This document shows positions 47,001-55,177 of a stretch of 64,000 nucleotides of DNA, piece by piece (position 1 is the stretch's first letter; every line of letters starts with the position of its first letter). The notes under the pieces are model-generated. The model made no database searches. It saw only the letters and a list, made by a program, of their open reading frames with translations, and had not been told where the DNA came from. Source of the DNA: Propionibacteriaceae bacterium (GTDB lineage: Bacteria; Actinomycetota; Actinomycetes; Propionibacteriales; Propionibacteriaceae); the NCBI GenBank assembly GCA_031265875.1, contig JAISCA010000035.1:1-64000 (forward strand). The letters run 5' to 3'. Made by a program: the position numbers and the translations under genes.

Positions 47001-47725
47001 TAGCCGGCGGTGGTCAGGTGATCGGCGATTTGGGGGGACTGAGGGGAACGGACCTCGGTCACCGTGCCCGAGACCTGGGCGATGATGTCCTCGACCGGGG
47101 CGTCTACGATCAGCCGGCCCCGGCCCAAGATGATGAGGTGGTCGGCCGTCAGCGCCATCTCGCTCATCAGGTGGCTGGACAGGAAAATGGTCCGGCCGTG
47201 CCCAGCCAGACGCTTGACCAGGTCACGCACCCAGGCCACGCCCTCCGGATCGAGGCCGTTGACCGGCTCGTCCAGGATCAGAGTGGAGGGGTCGCCCAAG
47301 AGAGCGCCGGCCAAGCCCAGACGCTGGCCCATGCCGAGGGAGAAGCCACCCACGCGTTTGTTCGCCACCGTTTCCAGGCCGGCCAGTTCGATGACCTCGT
47401 CGACCCGTTTGGAACTGATGCCATGGGTGGCGGCCAGAGCCCGCAGATGGGCGCGGGCGGTCCGGCCGGGATGGGTCCCCTTGGCGTCGATCAGGGCGCC
47501 GACTTCCTGCAAGGGGGCGCGGTGTTCGACGTAACGCCGGCCGTTGACCGTGACCGTGCCGTGGGTCGGGTGGTCCAGGCCCAGGATCAAACGCATGGTG
47601 GTCGACTTGCCGGCGCCGTTGGGGCCGAGGAAACCCGTCACCAGGCCAGGCCTGACCTCGAAGGTCAGACCATCGACGGCCCGTTTGGAACCGAAGTCTT
47701 TGGTCAGATCCTTACTGACGATCAT
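44030..47725 (-). CDS. ABC transporter ATPase fused to a ~900-residue Pro/Ala/Ser/Tyr disordered region
   Basis: 1231 residues. The N-terminal 300 are a complete ATPase: FLGPNGAGKSTTMRL (Walker A), GGFSLGMGQRLGLAGAL (signature) and LILDEPVNGLD (Walker B), ending in the usual small domain. From about 310 to 1231 the protein is almost entirely Pro, Ala, Ser, Gly, Thr and Tyr, with recurring SAPTYPA, SVYPA, SYLPPSA and GPAGPA units. The frame is open throughout with no stop, so it is translated or under selection. No membrane helix is visible in the tail. A cytoplasmic tail of this size on an ABC ATPase is most unusual. The permease gene follows immediately. Confidence 0.85.
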   Translation of the reverse strand: MIVSKDLTKDFGSKRAVDGLTFEVRPGLVTGFLGPNGAGKSTTMRLILGLDHPTHGTVTVNGRRYVEHRAPLQEVGALIDAKGTHPGRTARAHLRALAATHGISSKRVDEVIELAGLETVANKRVGGFSLGMGQRLGLAGALLGDPSTLILDEPVNGLDPEGVAWVRDLVKRLAGHGRTIFLSSHLMSEMALTADHLIILGRGRLIVDAPVEDIIAQVSGTVTEVRSPQSPQIADHLTTAGYQVTQPQPDMVVVTGLTPSQIGEWAAAQGWVIHELSPVTRSLEEAYLRLTEQDQEFTFHTSGRPNEKRPPAPLLGDPSRPVDRSDVPALRPATHRPENAAQSQPVWEPIDPSVVTTDNFWRSYAEASGTLEEHPGEVSPAGTMSELDPDWPSLDAVWSTLNTPMPNRANFLATAAPNPALAAAPTGPIGPPGLAGTPSPGGLVGPISPVGPAGPLGLAGGTGLASPFGPSGSQRPLPPVGGRPTPASASSYLPPSASSYLPPSAAALRPGPDRSSQLSDLAGPSPSSGLAHPSAPSYPVPSGPDRLTGALLSAPTYPASSAGPAGPARPAGSALLSAPTYPAPLASPAPASAPAYPTGPARAAGPIHPSAPSYPTPTGPAGSALPSAPTYPAPATPPASSVHPTAASAASTRPASPPAFPSVYPASAPSAATASALAAAGRPPYPSPNPTAGSPTSGAASQALAGTSASRAYPVTGSASSLGPDPLPTASARSAPTAASPSYPARASTYPASPAAYPTDSSPRPTGSSVYPATSPAGSSAYPAASSVYPTTSPQRPAYPTSDALGPSGAAIGSVQSRVQAILDQPWPVPLRPASELSSTPATVRANLPGPTRANSSPPLAAGDPLLPAPESDRHSAASGPAWANQRHTPTASSRPDGVGIRAMTDLASSGPWPAPAGAASAVYPASAASAAAYQSPLTAPATAPAPLSSSAGRPASSFGPDYDRYGATRPRSYLTEPAPPVPPATPGLSGGQTAWPVSAGGATRATAPSGGHSPTWLSSGSTTGGPGVSLSGVNINRDPITPRPPTAASPQTGRGPQPAAPQPYAQPSVVAQPPLPATGSVRPNPASAPAASPGQRPATGAGTPTGHLGPQLSGRPDPAGPPTAPPTPTSAGARPGAGGARPLTPLIPAPAGPGQASADSGPWSPETTGSLTPLLDQLLAEPDPGASSPSRRGFQSLPAGSGPPTGSTPRLGDAMSITQASLRRLWNKEA

Positions 47726-47806
47726 GGATGGCCTTCCTCAACCAGCGCGAGTCAAAACCTCTGGCCCTGACGAGGGTCAGACCCGGCTATTGGCCCTGGT
47801 GGGCCG

Positions 47807-47868
47807 CAAACACTCAATCGGTTCGCTTTCAAGCGCGAGCGCTTGACGTTCACCTCAATCGTGTCTAA
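47807..47868 (-). repeat. Dispersed repeat, family B, inverted copy
   Basis: On the minus strand: TTAGACACGATTGAGGTGAA, hairpin CAAGCG-CTCG-CGCTTG, then CCGATTGAGTGTTTG. It lies in the spacer between pepN and the ABC ATPase gene, oriented against the 12165 and 52119 copies. Confidence 0.75.
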
Positions 47869-47951
47869 GGCTAACGATAGGCAACCAGGGTCGAGGGGAG
47901 CCATCTCCGACCCGCTGTCCACCCCAAACCGCCGCTTAGAACAGACTTCTC

Positions 47952-50555
47952 TCAAGGCTGGATTGAGCTTTCAGCGCGGTCGGCGGCTTGGGCGCGGAGG
48001 GAACGTACGACCCCGGCCCGGCACTCCACCACCAACCGGCGCAAGGCCGGTGTCCGGTCCCCCAGGTCCTCCAACCAGCGGTCGGTCCGGGCCACTAGAT
48101 CGGCCCCGGGCAGGTTGAGGCTGAGCGCGGGATACAAGCCCTCGACCACGTTGGTCGCCATCTGGCGGCTGCGCTGGGCCCAGACCGACTCCAGGGCCTC
48201 GAAATAGGGCTCGCTGAAACTGGCCAGCGAGGCGCGGTCTGGCGCCAGATTGAAGCCGGCCACGATGGCCCGCTGGGTGGCGTTGGTGATGGTCTCGTCC
48301 GTCACCGCCGCCTGCCAGGCCGCCTGCTTGGCGGTCAGACTGGGACTGGCGGCACGGGCCCCGGCGGCCGACTCATGGCCTCTGGTGGTGGGGTCCAAAG
48401 CCAGCCGGGCGGCGATGTCGGCCTCGTTCTTACGGCCGGCCGCCACCAAGGCGGTCAACACCTCCCAACTCAGGTCGGCGTCCAAAGCCAGCCCGTCCAA
48501 GTGGCGCGCCCCGTCGTACAACTCAGTCAAGAAGTCCAAGGCCACCTGGTCGCGGGCCAAGCCGATCACAGCCTTGAAGAATTGCAACTGGGCGTCGGAG
48601 GCGGGCTCGGCCGCCACCGTCAAGGCGATCAGCCGGGCCGCGGCCTGGTCGGTCGTCCGGTCGCGCTGGTCCGGGCTGACGTAGTAGGCCACCGTGGTGC
48701 GCAATTGGCTCAACAGGGTCTGGATGGTGGTGGAGGAGGTCTCGGCCGCGACCGAGTCAAGCACTGTGCGGACGTAACGGCGGCCCGGCAGCTCACCGTC
48801 GCGGGTGGCGTCCCAGAGGGAACCCCAGACCAAGGCGCGGGCCAAGGGGTCGGTCAACTCGGGCAGGTGGACCAGCGCGGTCTGAAGGCTGGCTGGGTCC
48901 AGCCTGAGCTTGGCGTAAGCCCAGTCCAGGTCGTTCAGCAGCAGCAAGTCCGGCCGCTTCAGGCCCACCGCCTGAGGCACCGGCGTGGCCGGGCCGGCGA
49001 TGTCGGTCTCGATCTGCCAGGTCCGGGTCAAGCCGGCCTCGCCCAGGTCGTATCCGGCGATGGCCAGGCGGGCCGGGCGCAGCGAGGGCCGGACCGGGTT
49101 GGCTTGGGCGAAGTCGGCGTAGACCGGGGGCGTCTCTTGGAGCACGGTCAAGCGCTCGATCGTCTGGCCGTCCGTCGCCAAGTCCGGCCGCAGAGTGGTC
49201 ACCCCGGCCTCCTCCAACCAAACCCGCGACCAGTCGCCCAGGTCACGGCCCGAGGCGGCGGTCAGCTCGGCCAGCAAGTCGGCCAAGGTGGCGTTGCCCC
49301 AGGCGTGACGCTTGAGGTAAGCCGAGACGCCGGCCAGGAAACGGTCCTGACCGACCCAGGCCACCAGTTGACGCAGGACGGCGGCCCCCTTGGCGTAGGT
49401 GATGCCGTCGAAGTTGACCTCGACATCGGCCAGATCGCGGATCTCGGCCACGATGGGATGGGTCGAAGGCAATTGATCTTGGCGGTAGCCCCAGGACTTC
49501 TCGGCCGATTGGAAGGTGGTCCAGGCGTCCGTCCACTCGGTGTTCGAGACCGCCGCCAGGTGGGAGACGAACTCAGCGAAAGACTCGTTCAACCAGAGGT
49601 CGTTCCACCAGCGCATCGTCACCAGGTCCCCGAACCACATGTGGGCCTGCTCGTGCAAGATGGTGATGGCGCGACGGTCGATCCGGGCCTGGGTCGGCTT
49701 GGAACGGAAGACGTAGGCCTCGGTGATGGTGACGGCGCCGATGTTCTCCATCGCCCCGGCGTTGTACTCCGGCACGAAGGCCTGGTCGTACTTGTCGTAG
49801 GGGTACAACACGCCGAAGGCGCGCTCGTAGAATTCAAAACCACGCTTGGTGACGTCGAAGACCGCCTCAGGATCGAAGTGGTCCGCCATGGAGGGGCGGA
49901 CGAAGAGGGCCAGAGGCAGCGGGCGGCCGTCCAGGGTCTGGTGGGTGTCGTCCCAGCGGCGGTAGGGGCCGGCGATGACGGCGGTCAGATAGGTCGACAT
50001 GACCGGCGTGGCGCCGAAGTCCCAGCGGGCCAGGCCAGCCCCCAGCGCCGTCGGCTCGGGCGTGGGCTGATTGGAGACGACCTGCCAGCCGGCCGGGGCG
50101 GTCAGATGGAAGGTGAAGCGGGCTTTCAGATCGGGTTGCTCGAAGCAGGCGAAGACGCGCCGGGCGTCGGCCACCTCGAACTGGGTGTACATGAAGGTCT
50201 GCCCGTCCACCGGATCGGTGAAGCGGTGCAGCCCCTCGCCGGTGTGGGACCAAGCGGCCTCCGCCACCACGGTCAGCTCGTTGTCGGCCGCCAAGCCGGG
50301 CAGGGCGATCCGGTGGTCGGCGAAGACCGTCGCCGGGTCGAGCGAACGTCCGTTCAGCTGGACTTGACGGACCCGGGGCGCGATCAGGTCGATGAAGGAG
50401 TCCAGGCCCGGCTGGGCGCAGCTGAAGCGCACCGTCGTGACCGAGGGGAAGGTGTCGCCGGTCGCGCTGAGGTCGAGCGCGACGTCGTACGACTCCACTT
50501 TCAGCGACTCGGCTCGCTGCTTAGCCTCTTGGCGAGTCAGATTCTTTCCCGGCAT
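47952..50555 (-). CDS. pepN: Aminopeptidase N
   Basis: 867 residues from ATG 50555 (GGTGGGAG site). The M1-family motifs GAMENIGAVTITE and the zinc site HEQAHMWFGDLVTMRWWNDL followed by WLNESFAEF are intact. The length and the C-terminal ERAP1-like helical domain fit actinobacterial PepN. It removes N-terminal residues from peptides in the cytoplasm. It is divergent from the lyase gene at 50674. Confidence 0.96.
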   Translation of the reverse strand: MPGKNLTRQEAKQRAESLKVESYDVALDLSATGDTFPSVTTVRFSCAQPGLDSFIDLIAPRVRQVQLNGRSLDPATVFADHRIALPGLAADNELTVVAEAAWSHTGEGLHRFTDPVDGQTFMYTQFEVADARRVFACFEQPDLKARFTFHLTAPAGWQVVSNQPTPEPTALGAGLARWDFGATPVMSTYLTAVIAGPYRRWDDTHQTLDGRPLPLALFVRPSMADHFDPEAVFDVTKRGFEFYERAFGVLYPYDKYDQAFVPEYNAGAMENIGAVTITEAYVFRSKPTQARIDRRAITILHEQAHMWFGDLVTMRWWNDLWLNESFAEFVSHLAAVSNTEWTDAWTTFQSAEKSWGYRQDQLPSTHPIVAEIRDLADVEVNFDGITYAKGAAVLRQLVAWVGQDRFLAGVSAYLKRHAWGNATLADLLAELTAASGRDLGDWSRVWLEEAGVTTLRPDLATDGQTIERLTVLQETPPVYADFAQANPVRPSLRPARLAIAGYDLGEAGLTRTWQIETDIAGPATPVPQAVGLKRPDLLLLNDLDWAYAKLRLDPASLQTALVHLPELTDPLARALVWGSLWDATRDGELPGRRYVRTVLDSVAAETSSTTIQTLLSQLRTTVAYYVSPDQRDRTTDQAAARLIALTVAAEPASDAQLQFFKAVIGLARDQVALDFLTELYDGARHLDGLALDADLSWEVLTALVAAGRKNEADIAARLALDPTTRGHESAAGARAASPSLTAKQAAWQAAVTDETITNATQRAIVAGFNLAPDRASLASFSEPYFEALESVWAQRSRQMATNVVEGLYPALSLNLPGADLVARTDRWLEDLGDRTPALRRLVVECRAGVVRSLRAQAADRAESSIQP

Positions 50556-50673
50556 AGCTCCCACCTTCTCAAGGCCAGGCGGCCCGTACCTGAGCCAGGC
50601 GGCCCGTCGCCGCCGCAGTCAAGCTAGCATGAGCCCAGTCTGATCGCTCCGTCGGCCGATTCTGGAGGACTCG

Positions 50674-52122
50674 ATGTCAAAGGTGACCTATTTCAGTGGC
50701 GAGACCTTCCCCTTGGAGATGCACAAGGTCCGTATCATTCAGAAGCTCAGTCTTCTACCCATCGAGGAACGGCTCAAAGCCATGGAGTCGGCGGGGTACA
50801 ACACCTTCCTGCTGCAGAACCGCGATGTCTTCCTCGACATGTTGACCGACTCCGGGGTCAACGCCATGAGCGACCGTCAGCAGGCCGCCATGCTGCTGGC
50901 CGACGACGCTTACGCCGGCTCGGCCACCTTCACCCGGCTGCACGACAAGCTCAAGGACGTCTTCGGGATGCCCTACTTCCTGCCCGCCCACCAGGGCCGG
51001 GCCTGCGAGCACATCCTGGCCAAGGCCTACATCCGTCCCGGCTCGGTGGCGGCCATGAACTACCACTTCACCACCGCCAAGGCGCACATCACCGAGCTGG
51101 GCGGCGAAGTGGTCGAACTGGTCATTCCGGAAGGCCTCAAGGTGACCAGCCAATTCCCCTTCAAGGGCAATCTGGACCTGGCCGCCTTCGAAGCTTTGGT
51201 GGCGGAACGCGGGGTCGAGAACATCGCCTTCCTGCGCATGGAGGCCGGCACCAATTTGATCGGCGGCCAGCCCTTCTCCCTGGCCAACCTACGGGCGGTG
51301 CGGGCGGCCTGCGACCGGCTGCGCGTCCGGCTGGTGCTGGACGCCTCCCTGCTGGCTGACAATTTGTACTTCATCAAGGCGCGCGAGCCGGAGTGCGCCG
51401 ACCTCTCGATCGCCGAGATCGCGCGCGCCATGGCCGATTGCTCCGACATCATCTACTTCTCGGCTCGCAAGCTTGGGTTTGGCCGGGGCGGCGGCATCTG
51501 CGTCCGCGACGAGCGGATCTACCGTCAGTTGCGCGGTTTCGTGCCGATGTACGAGGGTTTCTTGACCTACGGTGGCATGTCGGTGCGGGAGATGGAGGCC
51601 ATCGCCGTCGGCTTGGACGAGACCTTGGACGAGGACATGATCAACCAGGGGCCGCTCTTCATCAACCACATGGTGCGCGAGCTGGAGGCCAACGGCGTGC
51701 CGGTGGTGACCCCGCCGGGCGGCCTGGGGGCCCACCTCGACGCCATGCGCTTCCTCGACCATGTGCCCCAGACGCAGTATCCCTCGGGGGCGTTGGCGGC
51801 GTCGGTCTACCTGGCCTCCGGCGTGCGGGGCATGGAGCGTGGCACCTTGTCCGAACAGCGCGATCCGGACGGTTCCGAGCCGCTGTCCCACATGGAATTG
51901 CTGCGCCTGGCCCTGCCCCGGCGGGTCTTCACCTTGTCCCAGGTCAACTACACCATCGACCGGGTGCGTTGGTTGTACGCCAACCGCCGCATCGTGGGCG
52001 GCCTGCGCTGGGTCGAGGAGCCCGAGGTGCTGCGCTTCTTCTACGGCCGGTTGGAGCCGATCGACGGCTGGCAGCACAATCTGGTGGCTCAGTTCCGATC
52101 CGACTTCGGCTCCAGTCTTTAG
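50674..52122 (+). CDS. Tyrosine phenol-lyase-like PLP enzyme (beta-eliminating lyase)
   Basis: 482 residues, collinear with Citrobacter tyrosine phenol-lyase. Present: MESAGYNTFLL, LTDSGVNAMSD, PAHQGRACE (phosphate Arg), FTT (the Thr-124 region), NLIGGQP (Asn-185), Lys of the SARK motif (Schiff base), VRGMERG (Arg-381, which in TPL binds the phenol ring and is absent in tryptophanase) and RFF. That favours Tyr to phenol, pyruvate and ammonia over tryptophanase. Changed: DATR becomes DASL, losing Arg-217 at PLP O3', and SGKK becomes SARK. So the substrate is uncertain. Its stop codon lies inside a family B repeat. Confidence 0.8.
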   Translation: MSKVTYFSGETFPLEMHKVRIIQKLSLLPIEERLKAMESAGYNTFLLQNRDVFLDMLTDSGVNAMSDRQQAAMLLADDAYAGSATFTRLHDKLKDVFGMPYFLPAHQGRACEHILAKAYIRPGSVAAMNYHFTTAKAHITELGGEVVELVIPEGLKVTSQFPFKGNLDLAAFEALVAERGVENIAFLRMEAGTNLIGGQPFSLANLRAVRAACDRLRVRLVLDASLLADNLYFIKAREPECADLSIAEIARAMADCSDIIYFSARKLGFGRGGGICVRDERIYRQLRGFVPMYEGFLTYGGMSVREMEAIAVGLDETLDEDMINQGPLFINHMVRELEANGVPVVTPPGGLGAHLDAMRFLDHVPQTQYPSGALAASVYLASGVRGMERGTLSEQRDPDGSEPLSHMELLRLALPRRVFTLSQVNYTIDRVRWLYANRRIVGGLRWVEEPEVLRFFYGRLEPIDGWQHNLVAQFRSDFGSSL

Positions 52123-52187
52123 ACACGATTGAGGCGAACGTCAAGCGTTCACGCTTGTGAGAGAGCCGATTGAGTGTTTAAGACTCG
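52119..52187 (+). repeat. Dispersed repeat, family B, overlapping the lyase stop codon
   Basis: TTTAGACACGATTGAGGCGA, hairpin CAAGCG-TTCA-CGCTTG, then GAGCCGATTGAGTGTTTAAG. The lyase TAG (52120-52122) is provided by the first bases of the repeat. The hairpin could act as a terminator or attenuator before the flavoenzyme operon. Confidence 0.75.
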
Positions 52188-52230
52188 CAAGATTCGATAG
52201 GCGCCAGCCCCGACCCAAAGGACAACCACC

Positions 52231-54177
52231 ATGGCTTTCGAGCATCTTTTCAGACCGATCAAAGTCGGCTCCCAGGAGTTCAAGAACCGCATCGTCATGT
52301 CGCCGCACTCCGGGAACTGGCAGCGCGGCTCGGCTAAAGACTTGGCCTATCTCCGGGCCCGGGCCGAGGGCGGCGCGGCGGCTCTGATCCTGGCCTCGAC
52401 CGTCTTCTCGCCCTACGACACAGCGCCCCACGGAGCCAACCCGATCGGTTCGCCGGCCGGCGTCGAGCGCCACGCCAAGGCCATCGCGACCATCCACGAG
52501 GCGGGCGCGAAGGCCATCTGCGAGATCGCGGCCGGCGGCGTCGCCCAGTCCTCGGCCAGCGTGCCGCTGGGCATGTTCTCCAACCAGTCCCGCTCCATGC
52601 TCAAGTCTGAGTACGGCCTCTTCGCCCATGTCGGCGGCTTGACCGCCCAGGCCTGCCGGGAGGCCGGGGCCGACGGGGTCGAACTCATGATGAGCTTCGG
52701 CGCCGCCATGCAGCTCTACAACTCCCCGCTCTACAACAAGCGCGAGGACGAGTACGGCGGCACGATGGAGAAACGCCTCCGCTTCTCGCTCGAGGCCATC
52801 GCCGCCATGCGGGCCGTCGTCGGGCCGGACTTCATCATCGGCGCCGTCGTCGACGTCGACGAGTCCAACCTCGACGGCCTGACGCTGGAGGAAGGCGTCG
52901 AGATGTGCCGACTACTGACCGCGCCGGGCAACCTCGACTACCTGCGAGTCAACGCCAACAACGTCAAGTCGGAAGAGGGCCACCTCCACTATCCGTCGAG
53001 CTACCTGCCCCAAGGCATCGCCCTCTACGCGGCGGCGGCGGTCCGTGAGGTCGTGACAGACATCCCGATCATCGGCTCGCACCACATCAACACAGCCGAG
53101 TTCGCCGAGCAGGCCATCGCCGAGGGACAATGCGACATCGTGTCGATGGCGCGGGCGCTGATCGCCGACCCAGAGCTGCCGAACAAGGCCCGCCTCGGCC
53201 AAACCGAGGAGATCCGCGCCTGCATCGGCTGCGTCGAAGCCTGCTACCAGCGCTACATGCTGAACGAGCCGATCGCCTGCTCAGTCAACCCCGAGGCCGG
53301 CCACGAGGAACTCCCGCCGCCCGCCCCGGCCGAGACGCCGAAGCAGGTCCTCGTCGTCGGCGGCGGCCTGGCCGGCCTCGAGACGGCGCTGGTCGCCGCC
53401 CAACGCGGCCACACGGTCACCGTCTGGGAGCAGGAGCCGGAGCTGGGCGGGACGGTCCACGTCCAGTCGAAGCTGCCGGGCCTGTCCGACCGGGCCGAGA
53501 TCGCCCGCTGGTTGGAACTCCAGTTGACGAAGGCCGGCGCCACGATCGAGAAGAGCAAGCCGGCCACGGCCGACGCCGTCCTGGCCTTCGGCGCCGACAC
53601 GGTCGTCCTGGCCACGGGCGCTGACTACGACAACAAAGGCATCACTCAAAACCTGATGTTCCCGATCCCCGGCCTAGACCAGCTCCACGTCTACACGCCG
53701 GAGGACATCGTCCGGCGCGGCGCCACGGTCGAGGGCGACCGCGTCGTGGTCTACGACACGACCGGCTACCTGGTCGGCCCCGGCGTCGCGGAGCTCCTGG
53801 CCGACCAGGGCAAAGAGGTCGAGTTCGTGACCCAGCAGCCATACGCCGGCATGATGTTGACGAGCAACTACATGCACAACGTCATCATGGCCCGCCTGCT
53901 GACCAAGGCCAGGCTGACCCGTGACGTCCAAATCCGGGGCGTCGCCGGCGGCTCAGTCGCGCTGCGCAACATCTACACCTACGAGGAGTCCACCCTCGAG
54001 GGCATCGACGCCATCGTGCTGGTGACCGCGCGGACCCCGAACGAGGAGTTGTACCAGCAGCTCTCCGGCCAGATCAAGGACTTGAAGCTGGTCGGCGACG
54101 TCGACCGCTGCAACTACGTCAACTTCGGCATGTACGACGCGATGCAGGCCGGCAAACGTATTGGCGCCCTGGTCTGA
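52231..54177 (+). CDS. Fe-S flavoenzyme of the OYE/trimethylamine dehydrogenase/BaiCD type
   Basis: 648 residues. An N-terminal FMN TIM barrel (about 1-335), a 4Fe-4S motif C-x2-C-x3-C-x11-C (CIGCVEACYQRYMLNEPIAC) and a C-terminal FAD/NAD(P)-binding domain (VVGGGLAGLETALVAAQRG). Relatives reduce enones or enoates (BaiCD, FadH, 2-enoate reductases) or demethylate amines with ETF as acceptor. The usual active-site HxGR is AAGG here, and the VEIHxAHGYL block is VELMMSFGAAM, so the barrel chemistry must differ. Family members that pass electrons to ETF fit the ETF genes downstream. Good AAAGGA site. Confidence 0.9.
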   Translation: MAFEHLFRPIKVGSQEFKNRIVMSPHSGNWQRGSAKDLAYLRARAEGGAAALILASTVFSPYDTAPHGANPIGSPAGVERHAKAIATIHEAGAKAICEIAAGGVAQSSASVPLGMFSNQSRSMLKSEYGLFAHVGGLTAQACREAGADGVELMMSFGAAMQLYNSPLYNKREDEYGGTMEKRLRFSLEAIAAMRAVVGPDFIIGAVVDVDESNLDGLTLEEGVEMCRLLTAPGNLDYLRVNANNVKSEEGHLHYPSSYLPQGIALYAAAAVREVVTDIPIIGSHHINTAEFAEQAIAEGQCDIVSMARALIADPELPNKARLGQTEEIRACIGCVEACYQRYMLNEPIACSVNPEAGHEELPPPAPAETPKQVLVVGGGLAGLETALVAAQRGHTVTVWEQEPELGGTVHVQSKLPGLSDRAEIARWLELQLTKAGATIEKSKPATADAVLAFGADTVVLATGADYDNKGITQNLMFPIPGLDQLHVYTPEDIVRRGATVEGDRVVVYDTTGYLVGPGVAELLADQGKEVEFVTQQPYAGMMLTSNYMHNVIMARLLTKARLTRDVQIRGVAGGSVALRNIYTYEESTLEGIDAIVLVTARTPNEELYQQLSGQIKDLKLVGDVDRCNYVNFGMYDAMQAGKRIGALV

Positions 54178-54282
54178 CCGAGTGCGGCCGGGCCGCGGGA
54201 GCGCCGCAGCGTCTCCGGTGGCCCGCCGCTCCTCAACGTCCACCCTCGTCCAACCCACCCCGAGAGAAACAGGAGTAACACC

Positions 54283-55140
54283 ATGAGGCCCATCTACAGC
54301 TTCGAACAGTACGGCAAGATGCGCGGCGTCGACATCCAGATCGCCGCTGAGACCCCACCGTTCGCCAGTCTGATCGACTTGACCGGCAAGGCCGCCATCG
54401 TCACGGGCGGCGCCCGTGGCCTCGGCTTCCACATCGTCAACCGCCTGGTCGAGGCCGGCGCCAAAGTCCTCATCGCCGACATCGCCACCGAGTTCGCCGA
54501 GGACGCCGTGGCCCACTTCCAAGGCCAGGGCGGGACCGTCGAATGGACGCCGTGCGACGTCCGCTCGACCGACCAGATCAAGGCCACCGTGGCCAAAGCC
54601 ATCGAGTTGTTCGGCCAGATCGATATTCTGGTCAACAACGCCGGCGTCATGGGCATGGAAGTCCTGCCCCAGGTCACGGAGGAGGACTGGGACGACTTCG
54701 TCGACGTCAACGCCAAGGGCGGGGTCTTCTTCGCCCAGGCCGTGGCCGCCCACATGGTCGACCAAGGCGTCAAGGGCCGGATCGTCAACATCTCGTCCAA
54801 CGCCGTCATGCCCTACGCCAGCCCCTACTTCGGCGAGGAGTTGGGCTATGTCGCCAGCAAAGCCGCCTTGATCAAAGCCAGCGAGGTCCTGGCCGAGTGC
54901 CTGGCGCCCCACGGCATCGTCGTGACCTGCCTGCTGCCCGGCGGCATGCGGTCGCCGGGGGCCTTCCTCATGAAACGGTCGCCGGACGTGCCCATCGACA
55001 CGACCTCGCGCGCGCCCATGGCGATGAACCCGGACGAGGTCGCCCGGGTCGCCTTCATGATGGCCACCGACGTGGCCGTCTTCGCCGCCGGCGCCGTCAT
55101 CAGCGTCGACTCCGCCGCCAGCCTGGGCCACCGGCTCTAG
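54283..55140 (+). CDS. Short-chain dehydrogenase/reductase of the Fix-linked cluster (1)
   Basis: 285 residues. About 30 residues precede the Rossmann fold (AIVTGGARGLGFHIV). ILVNNAGVMGME and the catalytic Ser (NISSNAV) with Tyr-x3-Lys (YVASK) are intact, so it should be an active NAD(P)-dependent alcohol/ketone oxidoreductase. It follows the flavoenzyme and precedes fixB on the same strand with short spacers. Strong CAGGAG site. It probably oxidises or reduces a hydroxyl on the substrate of the cluster. Confidence 0.9.
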   Translation: MRPIYSFEQYGKMRGVDIQIAAETPPFASLIDLTGKAAIVTGGARGLGFHIVNRLVEAGAKVLIADIATEFAEDAVAHFQGQGGTVEWTPCDVRSTDQIKATVAKAIELFGQIDILVNNAGVMGMEVLPQVTEEDWDDFVDVNAKGGVFFAQAVAAHMVDQGVKGRIVNISSNAVMPYASPYFGEELGYVASKAALIKASEVLAECLAPHGIVVTCLLPGGMRSPGAFLMKRSPDVPIDTTSRAPMAMNPDEVARVAFMMATDVAVFAAGAVISVDSAASLGHRL

Positions 55141-55177
55141 GCCGGCTCCGGCCGAGGGACACGAGGAGTCGCTCACC

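Noticed and set aside
48375-50627. A 750-codon open frame opposite pepN
   Set aside because: Antisense shadow of pepN, with Gly/Gln/Val-rich low-complexity composition and no recognisable domain.
50674-52122. Tryptophanase
   Set aside because: The Arg in MERG and other TPL-specific residues fit tyrosine phenol-lyase better; tryptophanase has a different residue there.
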